A program made the translations under genes and the position numbers. The notes under the pieces were generated by a model, which was given only the letters and a program-made list of their open reading frames with translations, made no database searches and had not been told where the DNA came from. Source: Bacillota bacterium (GTDB lineage Bacteria > Bacillota > Clostridia > Acetivibrionales > DSM-1351). From it: DNA of 25,388 nucleotides. Below, one piece after another: positions 24,768 through 25,388 of the stretch. Position 1 is the stretch's first letter. Every line of letters begins with the position of its first letter. Location: positions 1 through 25,388 of the forward strand of contig JAEZKZ010000011.1 of assembly GCA_023415305.1 (NCBI GenBank). The letters are read 5' to 3'.

Positions 24768-24787
24768 AAGGCCACCGGTGGAGCCTT
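24768..24787. repeat. Short GC-rich palindromic hairpin
   Basis: CCACCGGTGG (24772-24781) is a perfect 10-base palindrome flanked by AAGG and GCCTT, giving a stem with a 2-base bulge. It lies 15 bases before the larger inverted repeat and shares its GC-rich character. Confidence 0.45.
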
Positions 24788-24801
24788 AGTCCTGTTGAAG
24801 A

Positions 24802-24855
24802 GCCGCTGAGGTAAGTAAACTTTCTACAACCGGAAAGTTTACTTACCTCAGCGGC
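24802..24855. repeat. Perfect 23-bp inverted repeat with 8-base loop
   Basis: The left arm 24802-24824 starts GCCGCTGAGGTAAGTAAAC; the right arm 24833-24855 is its exact complement, ending CTTACCTCAGCGGC; the loop is TACAACCG. No T-run follows on either strand, so it is not a standard terminator, although it could stop or stabilise the GNAT transcript. A palindromic repetitive element or a remnant of a mobile end is possible. Confidence 0.75.
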
Positions 24856-25064
24856 GTTATAAATCTGATTTATATTACCATTACACGAGGTTTACACAGA
24901 AAGTTTATTAGCAATTTATTATTGCCCCGATGTCTTTTCTAAACAAGTCTTACACTTATAACACTGTTAAAACTATAAAAACATAAATGAGATCTGAGCA
25001 TATAGGATATTTTATGTGAAGTTTATAAGTATATTAAAGGATAAGCAATATAAATCAAATTAAA

Positions 25065-25076
25065 CCGTAATTACGG
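25065..25076. repeat. Palindrome in the rrn upstream region
   Basis: CCGTAATTACGG is a perfect 12-base palindrome with looser outer symmetry (TTAAA before, GGTTAA after), 15-25 bases before the first rRNA promoter. It could be a regulator site. The rest of 24856-25089 is AT-rich and shows no gene. Confidence 0.4.
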
Positions 25077-25089
25077 GGTTAATGTACGT

Positions 25090-25118
25090 TTCTCATAATC
25101 GGGTTGTAATGATATACT
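25090..25118 (+). promoter_or_regulatory. rRNA-type promoter P1 (upstream)
   Basis: TTCTCA, a 17-base spacer, then TATACT with an extended -10 TG (TGATATACT). It is followed 3 bases later by TAAGCTG and then TGCGACAACGC, the same order and spacing as at P2, which supports it as a genuine promoter unit. Confidence 0.5.
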
Positions 25119-25203
25119 GACTAAGCTGTCAACTGCGACAACGCAGAGTTATTTCGAGTTTAGAGGTTTTACAAAAATCTTTAAACAAAAAAATAAAAAA
25201 GTG

Positions 25204-25232
25204 TTGACAATGAAACAGCGACGTGGTATTAT
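25204..25232 (+). promoter_or_regulatory. rRNA-type promoter P2 (downstream)
   Basis: Perfect TTGACA (25204-25209), 17-base spacer, TATTAT (25227-25232), with AT-rich DNA just upstream (UP-like A/T run 25184-25200). It fires rightward, away from oriC, about 114 bases after P1, as is usual for tandem rRNA promoters. Confidence 0.8.
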
Positions 25233-25388
25233 AATTAAGCTGCTTGCGACAAGCGAACAGTAACAAACCTTGAAAAGCAGTAGCAACAACGCTTTTAAGG
25301 TGTGGACTTTGAAAAGTAAACAGTGACAAATACATGCAAAAGAATGATATAAGTTGTTCCAAGAACAACAAAATTGTTCTTTAGTAAA
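25233..25388 (+). ncRNA. rRNA operon leader (16S expected beyond the window)
   Basis: The transcript start region and leader contain ACCTTGAAAAGCAG (25267-25280) and GGACTTTGAAAAGTAAACAG (25303-25322), of the type found ahead of clostridial rRNA genes, with AACAGTAACAAA and AACAGTGACAAA as near-repeats. No coding potential is credible on either strand. No 16S sequence is recognisable before the window ends, so the rRNA assignment rests on promoter strength and leader motifs. Confidence 0.6.
25375..25386 (+). promoter_or_regulatory. boxA-like antitermination site
   Basis: TGTTCTTTAGTA resembles the boxA of rRNA leaders (TGCTCTTTAACA / TGTTCTTTGAAAA) that binds NusB-NusE. Just upstream GTTGTTC-CAA-GAACAAC (25353-25369) forms a hairpin whose right arm can instead pair with the boxA. 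Confidence 0.5.

Noticed and set aside
24802..24855. Integron attC site
   Set aside because: The stem is perfectly paired without the extrahelical bases, and no GTTRRRY/RYYYAAC core pair flanks it.
25129..25371. 80-codon open frame on the minus strand opposite the rRNA leader
   Set aside because: No ribosome site, no family resemblance, and it overlaps two promoters and leader motifs.
1..25388. CRISPR arrays, tRNA genes or prophage genes
   Set aside because: No regularly spaced repeats, cloverleaf-like sequences or phage proteins were seen.

Overview
The window is a replication-origin neighbourhood from a low-GC Gram-positive bacterium, most likely a Clostridia member close to the Ruminiclostridium/cluster III cellulolytic clostridia. 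The reasons are AT-rich DNA, strong GGAGG ribosome sites, remB, yaaA, jag and noc beside dnaA, and clostridial-type gyrase sequences. The lineage is inferred from gene content, not from a database match.

Left arm (1-7163, minus strand apart from the IS). The tail of an ISL3-family insertion sequence (2-517) abuts the gyrB terminator. gyrB, remB, recF, yaaA, dnaN and dnaA follow, all reading leftward. gyrB is broken by one in-frame TAG at codon 547; reading through it restores a full-length, well-conserved GyrB. The origin is bipartite: a DnaA-box cluster lies upstream of dnaA (7436-7599), and an AT-rich unwinding element with a DnaA-trio run and boxes lies between dnaA and dnaN (5607-5822).

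Right arm core (7725-18645, plus strand). A near-consensus promoter drives rpmH, followed by rnpA, yidD, yidC, jag, mnmE, mnmG, rsmG, noc and gyrA, covering ribosome and RNase P supply, membrane insertion, tRNA U34 modification, 16S methylation, nucleoid occlusion and supercoiling. parA/parB do not follow noc. Between noc and gyrA is a 527-base stretch with repeated, mutually complementary segments and an unlisted 33-residue ORF with a strong ribosome site just ahead of gyrA. This is the best candidate here for an undescribed control system.

Accessory part (18646-24855). A TetR regulator with a perfect 27-bp palindrome at its promoter is tightly coupled to a HelD-type RNA-polymerase-associated helicase whose N-terminus looks like absorbed foreign sequence. 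An AraC-type regulator with two tandem GyrI-like ligand domains follows. Next come a decayed DUF1905 gene and a nitroreductase without a start codon that is also interrupted by TAG, then an intact GNAT acetyltransferase. This reads as a drug/stress-response cluster next to gyrA and an rRNA operon.

Right edge (24856-25388). Tandem rRNA-type promoters, apparently a duplicated unit, and a leader with a boxA-like site. The 16S gene should begin just beyond the window.
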